Of a DNA stretch of 49,548 nt, positions 8,659-18,546 are shown piece by piece. The translations under genes were made by a program, and so were the position numbers. Source of the DNA: Selenomonas sp. FOBRC6 (GTDB lineage: Bacteria; Bacillota; Negativicutes; Selenomonadales; Selenomonadaceae); contig NZ_ALKG01000064.1 of assembly GCF_000286455.1 (NCBI RefSeq), positions 1 through 49,548 on the forward strand, in the 5' to 3' direction. The notes beneath the pieces are model-generated. The model searched no databases. It saw only the letters and a list, made by a program, of their open reading frames with translations, and was not told the DNA's origin. Each line of letters begins with the position of its first letter. Positions within the stretch are counted from its first letter, which is position 1.

Positions 8659-10890
8659 CTACACATCTCCGCCCGGAATCCCCGCACTGCCGAGCGTGCG
8701 CGTGACGCGGTAGACGTCCTTGAGCAGGCGCATCTTCGTCATGACCTGTGTGATCTGGTCGATGTTGCTGACGTTCAGCCCGAGGAGGACGGTCGAAGTC
8801 TTGTTGCGGCGGTTTGGCGTTGCATTGACCGTGTGAATGTTCACCTTCATCTCGGCGGGCACTGCGAGGAGTTCCGCGAGCATACCGTTGCGGTCGTTGC
8901 ATATAATCTCAATGCCGACGATATAGTCCTTGTCGAGCCCGATGTCCCAACTCACTTCAATTACACGTGTGAACTCCGTATCGTTGAGCACGTTCGGACA
9001 GTCGGAGCGGTGCACGGAGACGCCGCGTCCACGCGTGATGTAGCCTGTGATGGGATCGCCTGGAATCGGGTTGCAGCAGCGTGCGAGACGCACGAGGTAG
9101 CCTCCCTCGCCCTCGACGAGGACGCCGTGACTCGCCTTCTTGCGCTTGCCCCTACGCGGTGCCTTGAGCTCGGAGAGCATCTGCGAGACCTCGGGCGGCG
9201 TGCTGTCCTTGATGGACTGCTGGTGCAGCTCGATGAGCTTCGTCATAACGCCGCGCAGGGTCACGCCGCCGTAGCCGAGCGCGGCAAGGAGATCGCCCTC
9301 GCTCTGCACGTTGAGCTTCTCCGCGACCTTGCCGAGCCGTCCGCCCGCCATCAGTTCCTTCGGCGCATAGCCAAGCCGCTTCGCCTCGTCGCGGATGAGG
9401 TTCATGCCGCGCTCGACGTTCTCCTCGCGATTCTCCTTCTTGAACCACGCGCGGATCTTGCTGCGCGTCGCAGAGGAGGCGACTGTGTTCAGCCAGTCGG
9501 GACTCGGGCCGTTGCTCGCCTTGTTCGTGACGATGGACACGATGTCACCGTTCTTGAGCTTGTATTCAAGCGGCACAATCTTTCCGTTGACCTTTGCGCC
9601 GACACAGTGATGCCCGATCTCTGTGTGAATGTGATAGGCGAAGTCGATCGGGTTCGAGCCCTTCGGCAGGTCGATGACATCGCCGCGCGGCGTAAAGACA
9701 AAGACCTCGTCGGAGAACACGTCGAGTTTCAGCGCCTCGAAGAACTCCTTCGGATCGTCGTATTCCTTTTGCAGGCTCACCATCTGGCGCAGCCACGACA
9801 TCTTCTGATCGGTCTCATCGGTTGCGCCGATGCTCCGCCCTGCCTCCTTGTATTTCCAATGCGCGGCCACGCCGAACTCGGAGACCTGGTGCATCGCCTT
9901 CGTTCGGATCTGGATTTCGAGCGGATAGCCGTGCGTCATGACGGTCGTATGCAAAGACTGGTAGCCGTTCGACTTCGGCATTGCGATGTAGTCCTTGAAC
10001 CGCCCGGGGATGGGCTTCCACATCGCGTGGATGACGCCGAGCACGCCGTAGCAGTCCTTGACGGAGGAGACGAGGACGCGCACCGCCGAGAGGTCGTAGA
10101 TCTCGTTGACGCTTTTGTTGTCGCGCTTCATCTTGCGGTAGATGCTGTAAAAATGCTTCGCGCGCCCCTTGATCTCCGCTTTGATTCCCGCCGCCTCGAG
10201 CTTTTCGCGAATCTGCTCGATGGATTCGCGGATGAATTCCTGCCGCTCCTTTCGCTTGTGCTTAACTTCCTCCACAAGGGTATAGTACGCCTCCGGCTCG
10301 AGATAGCGCAGACAGAGATCCTCGAGCTCCACCTTGATATTGGAAATGCCGAGACGATTTGCGAGCGGTGCATAGACCTCGAGCGTCTCCTTGGCAATGC
10401 GGTGACGTTTGTCCTCGCGCATGTATTTGAGCGTGCGCATATTGTGCAGGCGGTCGGCAAGTTTGATCATGATGACGCGGATGTCCTTTGCCATTGCAAG
10501 GAACATCTTGCGGTAGTTCTCGAGCTGGACGTCCTCCTTTGACATATACTCGATACGCCCGAGCTTTGTCACGCCGTCGATGAGCGCCATGATGTTCTTG
10601 CCGAACTCCGCTTCCATCTCCTCGAGCGTCGCGCAGGTGTCCTCCACCACGTCATGTAGGAGCGCGGCGCAGATCGTCTCGTCGTCGAGGTGAAGCCCTG
10701 TGAGGATGTAAGCAACATTGAGCGGATGGATAATGTAGGCGTCGCCCGAGATGCGCACCTGCCCGCTGTGCGCCTGTTCTGCATAGGCATACGCCTTTCG
10801 GATCTTATCGAGATCGGCATCCGCCTGATAGGAGCGCACCTTGTCCAAGATCATATCGAGAGTGACAGCCCTCTGCGCATCATCTGACAT
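8659..10890 (-). CDS. rel: Bifunctional (p)ppGpp synthetase/hydrolase
   Basis: A 743-residue RelA/SpoT homologue. Residues 40-190 form the HD hydrolase domain with HSGQ, LLHDVVEDT (His79, Asp80) and RLHNMRTL; the synthetase domain follows (about 235-345, with RFKDYIAMPKSNGYQSLHTT); a TGS domain lies at about 395-455 (VFTPRGDVIDLPKGSNPIDFA split in two parts) and an ACT domain at the C-terminus. It makes and degrades the stringent-response alarmone and is the likely sole long Rel of the cell. The start shares one base with the recJ stop (TAATG). Confidence 0.96.
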   Translation of the reverse strand: MSDDAQRAVTLDMILDKVRSYQADADLDKIRKAYAYAEQAHSGQVRISGDAYIIHPLNVAYILTGLHLDDETICAALLHDVVEDTCATLEEMEAEFGKNIMALIDGVTKLGRIEYMSKEDVQLENYRKMFLAMAKDIRVIMIKLADRLHNMRTLKYMREDKRHRIAKETLEVYAPLANRLGISNIKVELEDLCLRYLEPEAYYTLVEEVKHKRKERQEFIRESIEQIREKLEAAGIKAEIKGRAKHFYSIYRKMKRDNKSVNEIYDLSAVRVLVSSVKDCYGVLGVIHAMWKPIPGRFKDYIAMPKSNGYQSLHTTVMTHGYPLEIQIRTKAMHQVSEFGVAAHWKYKEAGRSIGATDETDQKMSWLRQMVSLQKEYDDPKEFFEALKLDVFSDEVFVFTPRGDVIDLPKGSNPIDFAYHIHTEIGHHCVGAKVNGKIVPLEYKLKNGDIVSIVTNKASNGPSPDWLNTVASSATRSKIRAWFKKENREENVERGMNLIRDEAKRLGYAPKELMAGGRLGKVAEKLNVQSEGDLLAALGYGGVTLRGVMTKLIELHQQSIKDSTPPEVSQMLSELKAPRRGKRKKASHGVLVEGEGGYLVRLARCCNPIPGDPITGYITRGRGVSVHRSDCPNVLNDTEFTRVIEVSWDIGLDKDYIVGIEIICNDRNGMLAELLAVPAEMKVNIHTVNATPNRRNKTSTVLLGLNVSNIDQITQVMTKMRLLKDVYRVTRTLGSAGIPGGDV

Positions 10891-12866
10891 TATATGTCAC
10901 CCTTTCTTTCTGCGTGTCGACGGAAGGTCGGCGCATCCATGAGTTCGAGCTTTCCTTGCGGCGGGATGAGCCGCCAACCATCTTCCTCCTGCGTGAGCAT
11001 CCCGAGCTCACGAAAGATACAGAGCGCGCAGTCCATCGTATAATGCGAGATATGCCCCATCCTTCGTGAAAAATGCTGGGTGAGTGCGACTGCGCCATAC
11101 GGGATGCTCCCATCCGCATCCATGCACCCCTTGAGAAATGCGTAGATGGTCTTCAGCAACGTGCGATCCGGGAAGACGCGCTCCTGCACGGCGGGCATGA
11201 TGGAGTCCACCATGCACTGCACCGAGCGCATGCCTTGCCACTCGTTGATGCTCGGTGTATAGGCGAGGTCTCCCGCCTCCTCGGTCACGAGCTCCGCAAG
11301 TTCGCCGTAGTTCCAGTAAAGCGCCGCGACGCGTTTGTCCCGCGTACCGACCTCCATGCGCAGATGCTTTCCCTCCGCTCCGATGGCAGCCGCCGTACGT
11401 GGGCAGAGATCCCGCACGCCGAAAATCGGGCGTGGGTTGCCCATCCCGTACGGTTCGAGCAGGGCGATCTCCTCCACCATCGGGAGCGTCCAATCCGCAG
11501 GAGCAATCAGCGCCTCAATAGGGATTTTCGGCGTGTAGTCCTCAATCTTCAACTGCGTATTTACATAATTCGCGAATGCACGGCGAAAGTCCTCCACGCG
11601 ATTGCATTCAAGCGTCAATCCTGCCGCCATCGCATGACCGCCGAATTGGATGAGCGTATCCCTGCACGCGGCGAGCGCATCGTACATATGAAGCCCCGCG
11701 ATGCTGCGGCACGAGCCCTTGTAGACATCGCCCTGCCGCGTCAGCACAATGCTCGGACGGTAGTATTTCTCGACCAGACGCGAGGCGACAATGCCGATCA
11801 CGCCCGCATTCCAGTCCCCACCGGCGACCACAATCGCAGGCACATCGGGTGTAAAGCCCCCGAGCATTGATTCCGCTTCCGTCAGGATGTCCTGCTCGAG
11901 ATCGCGGCGCTCCGTATTCAGCGCGTTCAGCTCTGCCGCAATGTGATCCGCCTCGTGTACATCCTCCGCAGAGAGCAGTTCCACACCGCGCCGCGCCGTT
12001 TCGATGCGCCCCGCCGCATTCAGACGCGGCGCAAGCTGGAAGCCGACGATCCCCGTATTGATTACCTTGCCCTCACAGCCCGAGACGCGGATAAGCGCTG
12101 CAATACCGAGACATGGACACTCCGTCATGCGCGCAAGCCCCAGTTGGACGATCTTGCGGTTCTCTCCGACGAGCGGCACAAGATCGGCGACTGTTCCGAG
12201 CGCAGCAATATCCAGATCATCGGCATAGAGGCGCTCTTCCTTGATCTGCCACAGCGCCTGCACGAGTTTGAACGCGACGCCGACGCCCGCAAGATCCTTG
12301 TCCGGGTAGGGACAGTCCGCGCGGTGCGGGTTGATGACAGCATAGGCGGGCGGCAGGACACTGCCCGGCAGATGGTGGTCGGTGATGATGATGTCCATCG
12401 CCCCATCCATCTGCGCCACAATATCCACCGATGAGATGCCGCAGTCCACCGTGACGAGCAGGCCGCAGCCATCCGCCGCAATCTGACGGAGCGCTGCTCC
12501 GTTGAGCCCATACCCCTCCGTAAAACGATTCGGAATATAGTAGGAAACCATGCCGCCGAGCGCACGAATATTTTTCATGAGCAGTGTGGTCGAGGTCATC
12601 CCGTCCACATCGTAGTCGCCGTAGACGACAATCTGCTCACCTGCATGAATCGCCTGTATGATACGGCGTGCGGCACGCTCCATATCCATCATGAGAAACG
12701 GGTCGTGGAACGGCTCGTCCTCCGGATGGAGGAAAGCCCGCGCCTCCTCTGCCGACTGCAAACCGCGATTCCACAGGATCTGCCCGATGATGGGCGCCGT
12801 CCCAAGTTCCCTTGCGAGTGACGCGCCCTCCGCCGTCTCTGCACGTACAATCCACTCTTTGAGCAT
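10890..12866 (-). CDS. recJ: Single-stranded-DNA-specific exonuclease RecJ
   Basis: A 658-residue DHH-family nuclease. YGDYDVDGMTST (Asp84, Asp86, Asp88) and IITDHHLPG supply the metal-binding motifs, followed by DLAGVGVAFKL, the DHHA1 domain with GGDWNAGVIGIVASRLVEK and GGHAMAAGLTL. RecJ degrades 5' single-stranded ends in recombination and mismatch repair. The start was moved to ATG 12866, which has GGAGGGGAG upstream and gives the natural N-terminus; the longer frame runs through the secF terminator. An extra C-terminal region (about 560-658) follows the core. Confidence 0.95.
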   Translation of the reverse strand: MLKEWIVRAETAEGASLARELGTAPIIGQILWNRGLQSAEEARAFLHPEDEPFHDPFLMMDMERAARRIIQAIHAGEQIVVYGDYDVDGMTSTTLLMKNIRALGGMVSYYIPNRFTEGYGLNGAALRQIAADGCGLLVTVDCGISSVDIVAQMDGAMDIIITDHHLPGSVLPPAYAVINPHRADCPYPDKDLAGVGVAFKLVQALWQIKEERLYADDLDIAALGTVADLVPLVGENRKIVQLGLARMTECPCLGIAALIRVSGCEGKVINTGIVGFQLAPRLNAAGRIETARRGVELLSAEDVHEADHIAAELNALNTERRDLEQDILTEAESMLGGFTPDVPAIVVAGGDWNAGVIGIVASRLVEKYYRPSIVLTRQGDVYKGSCRSIAGLHMYDALAACRDTLIQFGGHAMAAGLTLECNRVEDFRRAFANYVNTQLKIEDYTPKIPIEALIAPADWTLPMVEEIALLEPYGMGNPRPIFGVRDLCPRTAAAIGAEGKHLRMEVGTRDKRVAALYWNYGELAELVTEEAGDLAYTPSINEWQGMRSVQCMVDSIMPAVQERVFPDRTLLKTIYAFLKGCMDADGSIPYGAVALTQHFSRRMGHISHYTMDCALCIFRELGMLTQEEDGWRLIPPQGKLELMDAPTFRRHAERKGDI

Positions 12867-12890
12867 AATCTCCCCTCCTCTCTTCCTGCA

Positions 12891-12925
12891 ACAGCAAAAG
12901 AGCCTGTCCCGTGACAGGCTCTTTT
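12891..12925 (-). terminator. Terminator between secF and recJ
   Basis: A near-perfect hairpin, AAAGAGCCTGTC paired with GACAGGCTCTTT around a 4-base loop, directly after the secF stop and followed by a T run on the minus strand. It ends the tgt-yajC-secDF unit. Confidence 0.9.
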
Positions 12926-12927
12926 CG

Positions 12928-13845
12928 TTATCCCTCCACGGCCGCAGGTTTCGCGGCAGGACGCCGCTCCGTACGATTGCGCAGCTCGATCCAGAGCTGG
13001 CTCGCGATGAAGATGGAGGAGTAGCAGCCGCTGGCAAAGCCGACAAGGAGCGCAAAGGCAAAGTCCTTTGTCGTCTCGCCGCCGAACCAATACAGTGCAA
13101 ATGTCGTGAACAGAACCGTGAACACCGTATAGAGTGAACGTGTCAGCGTCTGATAGATGGAGCGGTTCACAAGTTCATCGATATCGCCGCCGCGGCGGAA
13201 ATGCAGCTTCAGATTCTCGCGGATGCGGTCAAAGATAACGATCGTATCGTTGATCGAGTAGCCGACAATCGTGAGCAGTGCCGCGATGAACGACGAGTCG
13301 ATCTGCCGCTGCGTAAAGGAGAACACGGCAAGCACGATGATGATGTCGTGGATCAGCGCCAGCACCGCCGACACGCCGAAGCGCCACTCAAAGCGGTAGG
13401 CGACGTAGAGGATGATGAGTGCCCACGAGATCACGAGCGCGAGCACTGCATTCGTAATCAGCTCGCCACCAATGGTCGCGCCGACCTTCTCCTCGCGCAG
13501 CACTGTGTAGGGTCCGACATCCTGCGTGAGCGATGCCATGACCTCCTTGCGCTGACTCTCCTCGAGGTCAATCGTACGGATCATGACATTCTCGGAGGAC
13601 TCGATGCCCGACTCCGCGCCCGCAAGCTGAATTGTACTACCATCGAGATCGTATTTCGCAAGACTCGAACGCACATCGGAGAGCGTCACAGGCTGCTCAA
13701 AGCGCAGGTCAATGATCGTCCCGCCCGTGAAGTCGATGCCGAAGTTGAAGCCGCGTACCCCCATGCAGATCACCCCGGGGATGATGAGCACGAGGGAGAT
13801 GAGAAACCAGATTTTCCGATGTCCTGCAATATCGAACTTAGGCAT
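12928..13845 (-). CDS. secF: Protein translocase subunit SecF
   Basis: A 305-residue inner-membrane protein with an N-terminal helix, a periplasmic domain beginning FGIDFTGGTIIDLRF, and five C-terminal helices with the conserved VGYSINDTIVIFDRIREN motif. With SecD and YajC it uses proton motive force to help pull exported proteins across the membrane. Two starts are possible (13854 and 13845); 13845 is preferred because AGGGGG lies nine bases before it. The start lies inside the last codons of secD, indicating coupling. Confidence 0.95.
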   Translation of the reverse strand: MPKFDIAGHRKIWFLISLVLIIPGVICMGVRGFNFGIDFTGGTIIDLRFEQPVTLSDVRSSLAKYDLDGSTIQLAGAESGIESSENVMIRTIDLEESQRKEVMASLTQDVGPYTVLREEKVGATIGGELITNAVLALVISWALIILYVAYRFEWRFGVSAVLALIHDIIIVLAVFSFTQRQIDSSFIAALLTIVGYSINDTIVIFDRIRENLKLHFRRGGDIDELVNRSIYQTLTRSLYTVFTVLFTTFALYWFGGETTKDFAFALLVGFASGCYSSIFIASQLWIELRNRTERRPAAKPAAVEG

Positions 13846-15097
13846 TCTTCTCATCCCCCTTCTTCTTCACACCGAGCATAAAACCGTTCGCACCATAGAG
13901 TGCGGGGCTCTCGGACAGCTTCGAGTTAATCATGAGCTTCAGCAGGTACTGCGTCAGCGTAATCGCCGTAAACATCGAGAGCATCGTTCCAACCCCGAGC
14001 GTGATCGCAAAGCCGCGAATTGTCCCCGTCCCGAGGAAGAAGAGCACGCCTGCAGCAATCAGCGTCGTGACGTTCGAGTCAAAGATCGTCGTGAACGCAC
14101 GCTTGAAGCCCGCATCCATCGCATGCCGCAGGGTCTTTTGGTTGACCTGGTACTCCTCCTTGAAATGCTCAAAGATGAGGACGTTCGCATCGACCGCCAT
14201 ACCGATCGAGAGAATGATGCCCGCCACGCCCGGCAGCGTCAGCGTCGCATCCATCAGATAGAGGATGCCGAGCAGCATGACCGTATACGCCATGAGTGCC
14301 ACGTCCGCGATAAAGCCCGAGAGATGGTAGAAGAAAATCATGAAGAGCACGACCGCACCGAGTCCCACCACAAACGCGAACTGGGACTTATCCTTCGAGT
14401 CCTGTCCGAGCGTCGGGCCGACCGTACGCGTCTCGATGATCTCAACCTTCACGGGAAGTGCACCGCTGCGCAGGACGACCGCGAGGTTCTGCGCCTCCTC
14501 AAGGGTCTTCTGCCCCGTGATCTCCGCACGCCCGCCGAGAATCGGCTCACGTACGTTCGGCGCAGTCAGCACCTCGCCGTCGAGCAGGATCGCAATCGTA
14601 CGCCCGACGTTCTTCATCGTGAGGTCGGCAAATTTCTGTGCGCCCTCATCCGAGAACTCCAAGTTGACGACGTTCTGCCCCGACTGCGGATTCGTCGATG
14701 CCTGTGCATCCTTCAGATCCGTACCCGTGAGCACCGTATGCCCCTCTTCGTCGCGGAACTCGAGCATCGCCGTCTTGCCGATCGTTCGGATCGCAGCATC
14801 GGGATCCTTGATGCCCGGCAGTTCGATGATGACACGACGCTCCCCCTCGCGCTGGATGATTGGCTCGGTCAGTCCAAGCGAGTTGACGCGCTTCTCCATG
14901 ATCGCAATGACACGGTTCATCGCATCGTCGTTGACCTGCGCCTGCTCCGTATCGACCGCCTCCAAAACAACGTGCGTTCCGCCCTGCAGGTCAAGGCCCT
15001 GCCGAATCGAGCTCGCGAGCGGCTGAACCAGGAAAAAAAACGCGCCGATGATGACCACAATCGAAATCACCAGCTTTAACAGACTATGTTGTCTCAA
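13838..15097 (-). CDS. secD: Protein translocase subunit SecD
   Basis: A 419-residue membrane protein. Helix one is at about 8-28, then the D1 signature LDLQGGTHVVLE, the periplasmic domain with ITGQKTLEEAQNLAVVLRSG, and helices 2-6 containing GMAVDANVLIFEHFKEE, the proton-relay region. SecD pairs with SecF. No ATG is near the N-terminus; the start appears to be TTG 15097, just after the folate ligase stop, with GAGG a few bases upstream. The start codon is the only uncertain point. Confidence 0.95.
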   Translation of the reverse strand: MRQHSLLKLVISIVVIIGAFFFLVQPLASSIRQGLDLQGGTHVVLEAVDTEQAQVNDDAMNRVIAIMEKRVNSLGLTEPIIQREGERRVIIELPGIKDPDAAIRTIGKTAMLEFRDEEGHTVLTGTDLKDAQASTNPQSGQNVVNLEFSDEGAQKFADLTMKNVGRTIAILLDGEVLTAPNVREPILGGRAEITGQKTLEEAQNLAVVLRSGALPVKVEIIETRTVGPTLGQDSKDKSQFAFVVGLGAVVLFMIFFYHLSGFIADVALMAYTVMLLGILYLMDATLTLPGVAGIILSIGMAVDANVLIFEHFKEEYQVNQKTLRHAMDAGFKRAFTTIFDSNVTTLIAAGVLFFLGTGTIRGFAITLGVGTMLSMFTAITLTQYLLKLMINSKLSESPALYGANGFMLGVKKKGDEKNA

Positions 15098-15103
15098 CAG
15101 TCC

Positions 15104-15721
15104 TCACACCTCTTCCTCAAGGTAGTATCCATTGCAGGAAATCATGCGCCGCTCGGTCAAAATGACATCGACGCGGGCGTCCTGCACACCCATCGGTACA
15201 GCAGGAACAATCTGAAAATCAAAGGCGAGCACAACCCGCACTGCATTTCCCGCACGCGGCAGGAAACGGTCATAGTAACCACCGCCCAGCCCCAAACGTC
15301 CGCCGTCCGAAGAAAATGCCGCTCCCGGGACAATGATAACATCAATCTCCTCGGGGGGGACAATGCTGCCGCGCGTGGGATCCGGTGTTGCTATACCGAA
15401 AACACCGTCCGTCAGTGCATCCATCGAGGGCAGCTCCCGCGCCTCCATCGTCCCCCTGCCCGTGATCTCAGGCAGGACGATACGCCGCCCGTCCGCGAGC
15501 AGGATCTCCATAAACGGAACCAGGTCAATCTCCTCTGCCATGGAGGCATAGAGCATAATGGTTTGCGCTGCCTTCAACACGGACAGCTGTGCCACGTGCG
15601 CACATATGCTGCGGCTCGCCTCTTTGCGCTCTTCAGCCGAAAATACACGGCGACGGGCAAGCATTTCCCGCCGCAGTATGCTCTTTTGTTCCGCTAAAAT
15701 CTCATCTGCCACGCACCGCAT
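15104..15721 (-). CDS. 5-formyltetrahydrofolate cyclo-ligase
   Basis: A 205-residue protein of the 5-FCL family, with the N-terminal ILRREMLARRR, the VPGAAFSSDGGRLGLGGGYY nucleotide-binding signature and DRFLPR. It converts 5-formyl-THF to 5,10-methenyl-THF with ATP, salvaging a folate that otherwise inhibits one-carbon enzymes. The ATG at 15721 shares one base with the yajC stop (TGATG); an alternative GTG lies one codon upstream. Its place between yajC and secD looks like operon packing, not shared function. Confidence 0.92.
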   Translation of the reverse strand: MRCVADEILAEQKSILRREMLARRRVFSAEERKEASRSICAHVAQLSVLKAAQTIMLYASMAEEIDLVPFMEILLADGRRIVLPEITGRGTMEARELPSMDALTDGVFGIATPDPTRGSIVPPEEIDVIIVPGAAFSSDGGRLGLGGGYYDRFLPRAGNAVRVVLAFDFQIVPAVPMGVQDARVDVILTERRMISCNGYYLEEEV

Positions 15722-15999
15722 CACTCGGGCGTATTCACAGCACTGATTGCCGAGCGTTCAAAGACGATGTTCACGCCGTCTGCCACACGCAGCGTCACGC
15801 TTTTATCATCAAGTGCCGTGATCTTGCCATGCATCCCGCCGAGCGTGATAATCTCATCGCCAACTTTCAGCGCGGCAAGCATCGCATCACGTTTCTTCTG
15901 CGCCTGCTTTTGCGGACGATAGAGAAGAAAATAAAAGAAGAGCACCAATATGATAATGGGTCCCCACGAGCTCAGCTGTGCCATCATTTCTGCATCCAT
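15721..15999 (-). CDS. yajC: Preprotein translocase subunit YajC
   Basis: A 92-residue protein with one N-terminal membrane helix (about 11-26), the conserved FYFLLYRPQKQAQKKRD junction and a small beta domain, LKVGDEIITLGGMHGKI. YajC associates with SecDF at the translocon. It follows tgt by 20 bases, the widely conserved tgt-yajC-secD-secF order, here with a folate ligase inserted. Confidence 0.95.
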   Translation of the reverse strand: MDAEMMAQLSSWGPIIILVLFFYFLLYRPQKQAQKKRDAMLAALKVGDEIITLGGMHGKITALDDKSVTLRVADGVNIVFERSAISAVNTPE

Positions 16000-16019
16000 A
16001 AATACAACTCCTTCAAATA

Positions 16020-17141
<1,122 letters not shown>

Positions 17142-17170
17142 TCATGCCCTCCCATCTCAAAACACCCTGT

Positions 17171-17199
17171 ATCATAACACAAAAGCGAGAGATTTTCAA
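17171..17199 (-). promoter_or_regulatory. Promoter of the tgt-yajC-secDF unit
   Basis: On the minus strand TTGAAA (17194-17199) and TATGAT (17171-17176) are separated by exactly 17 bases. The -10 box lies 30 bases upstream of the tgt start. Confidence 0.75.
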
Positions 17200-17215
17200 A
17201 ACACAAATCCATGGA

Positions 17216-17232
17216 AATCGCTGATAAAATGA
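17216..17232 (+). repeat. Terminus of the dispersed repeat, solo copy
   Basis: The 17 bases AATCGCTGATAAAATGA are identical to the left end of the repeat at 7.7 kb (7703-7719), but similarity stops directly after. It marks the left edge of the accessory island next to a chimeric remnant gene, so it may be a scar of insertion or recombination. Confidence 0.55.
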
Positions 17233-17332
17233 CGTGGTTCATTGTAAAATGAAATCGGACACATAAAAAAGCAGAACATACAGAATCAATCTGGTAAAAT
17301 ATCTTTGCACAAACACCACCAGGAGGTTCTGT

Positions 17333-17617
17333 ATGTCCCACGCACATTCTACCACAAAACGCCGCACATTCAAATGGCGCTCCACCCTGCTCGGACGTGG
17401 TGTAATGGGATGGTACAATGGGGTTGACAGCAAAGGAAAACTTTGTCCGAACAGCTCCGGCTACTTTACGGCAGATCTCGATCTACGCTATGAGCCGCAG
17501 ACGGATCTCGGTGTCTTCCTGCGCACTAACAACATCTTCAACAAAGACTATCAGGACAAGCTCTATCATCCGGCAGAAGGAGCAAACTTCCTCCTCGGCG
17601 TGGATATGACCTTCTAA
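17333..17617 (+). pseudogene. TonB-dependent receptor C-terminal fragment, chimeric 5' end
   Basis: From about residue 14 the 94-residue frame reads like the last strands of a TonB-dependent outer-membrane receptor: SGYFTADLDLRYEP, then LRTNNIFNKDYQDKLYHPAE, then LLGVDMTF with the terminal aromatic residue needed for barrel assembly. The first residues, MSHAHSTTKRRTFK, do not look like a receptor and follow a strong AGGAGG, so another gene's start (possibly a transposase) seems joined to the receptor tail. No plug or TonB box remains, so it cannot act as a transporter. The 190 bases before it hold the tgt promoter, the repeat terminus and no other gene. Confidence 0.7.
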
Positions 17618-17631
17618 CCTCGTAAAATAAA

Positions 17632-17672
17632 ACAGAGTTGCTGTACGCTTTGAAAACGTACGGCAACTCTGT
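17632..17672 (-). terminator. Terminator after the DUF364 gene
   Basis: A 16-base-pair hairpin (17632-17647 with 17657-17672, one G-U pair) and a 9-base loop, followed on the minus strand by TTTTATTTT. It starts 10 bases past the DUF364 stop. On the plus strand the T run is weak, so it mainly serves the minus strand. Confidence 0.85.
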
Positions 17673-17682
17673 TATGTTGTAT

Positions 17683-18462
17683 TCAGACAAAATGTGGAAG
17701 AACGTCCGCCATCTTTCCACAGCTTGCAATATCGGTTCCATAGCCGAAATGAACGAGATCGGCAGCGAGCGCGGCATCGGTTGCGGTGAATCCCGAAAGA
17801 CCGTTTGCACCGTAGTCAAAAAGACAAGGATGCATGGGTACGGAGGGGCCAACGAGGACAGTCACGGCATTCTTTGAGAGTTCCAAGAGGCGCGGCATGG
17901 TCTTGTTGGCAAAGGTCGCCCCTGTCATAAAGACAAAGTCCTGCTGCGGCAGAAGGAACTCTGCCGCTTCCGCCGAGTAGTCCCCCCACTCGGGCTGCAT
18001 CTCAAGGATGGAGAGGTCGCATATTGGCTCCCATTTCTTTTGGAAGTTCGGAAAGTGACCGATGACAGCGACTTTCTTGCCGCGAATTTGCTCCGTATAC
18101 ATGGCGAATGCTTCCAGCTTCTTGCGCTCATCCAGTGTTTCGGCGGATGCATCCTCGCCGTGGAATCCCTGCATCGCCTCCACCTTGGACGGCTGATTGT
18201 AAAATGCGTTGATGGCGGCAGCGGCAATGGATGCCTCCTGCCCTTGCCACGAGCGCACGTACTCTCCCGCCTCGCGCAGCGAACAGCCGAGAAAGCTCTC
18301 CTTTCGTAGACGCGGGCGGCTGTACGCAGGGATCGTCATGCAGATGCCGACCAAATCCCCTGCACGCACATACGTCCACGGGCGTCCGACGGCATAGTCG
18401 TCGATATGGATGTCCTGCGGCAATCCGGCGATGATCTCATCGTAAAGATTCCAGTAGTTCAC
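17683..18462 (-). CDS. DUF4213/DUF364 domain protein, metal-chelation type
   Basis: A 259-residue protein with an N-terminal DUF4213 region (about 1-85, including VGRPWTYV and GCSLREAGEYV) and a Rossmann-like DUF364 domain (about 100-255, with KKVAVIGHFPNF, TGATFANKTMPRLLELSK and VLVGPSVPMHP). The family is described as putative heavy-metal chelation and often lies beside metal transporters. Here it is divergent from a FecB-type binding protein gene by 84 bases, which supports a role with the imported metal chelate. No enzymatic activity can be assigned. It appears intact. Confidence 0.85.
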   Translation of the reverse strand: MNYWNLYDEIIAGLPQDIHIDDYAVGRPWTYVRAGDLVGICMTIPAYSRPRLRKESFLGCSLREAGEYVRSWQGQEASIAAAAINAFYNQPSKVEAMQGFHGEDASAETLDERKKLEAFAMYTEQIRGKKVAVIGHFPNFQKKWEPICDLSILEMQPEWGDYSAEAAEFLLPQQDFVFMTGATFANKTMPRLLELSKNAVTVLVGPSVPMHPCLFDYGANGLSGFTATDAALAADLVHFGYGTDIASCGKMADVLPHFV

Positions 18463-18493
18463 GAAAATACCTCCTCACAGATCTGTTGCCCCT

Positions 18494-18522
18494 AGGATAA
18501 CACAGCGATTCAGCAGATTCAA
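18494..18522 (-). promoter_or_regulatory. Promoter of the DUF364 gene
   Basis: TTGAAT (18517-18522) and TATCCT (18494-18499) on the minus strand with 17 bases between them. No clear Fur-box palindrome was found in this 84-base divergent region. Confidence 0.5.
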
Positions 18523-18546
18523 CTGTGAACAGAGAACGAAAGGAAG

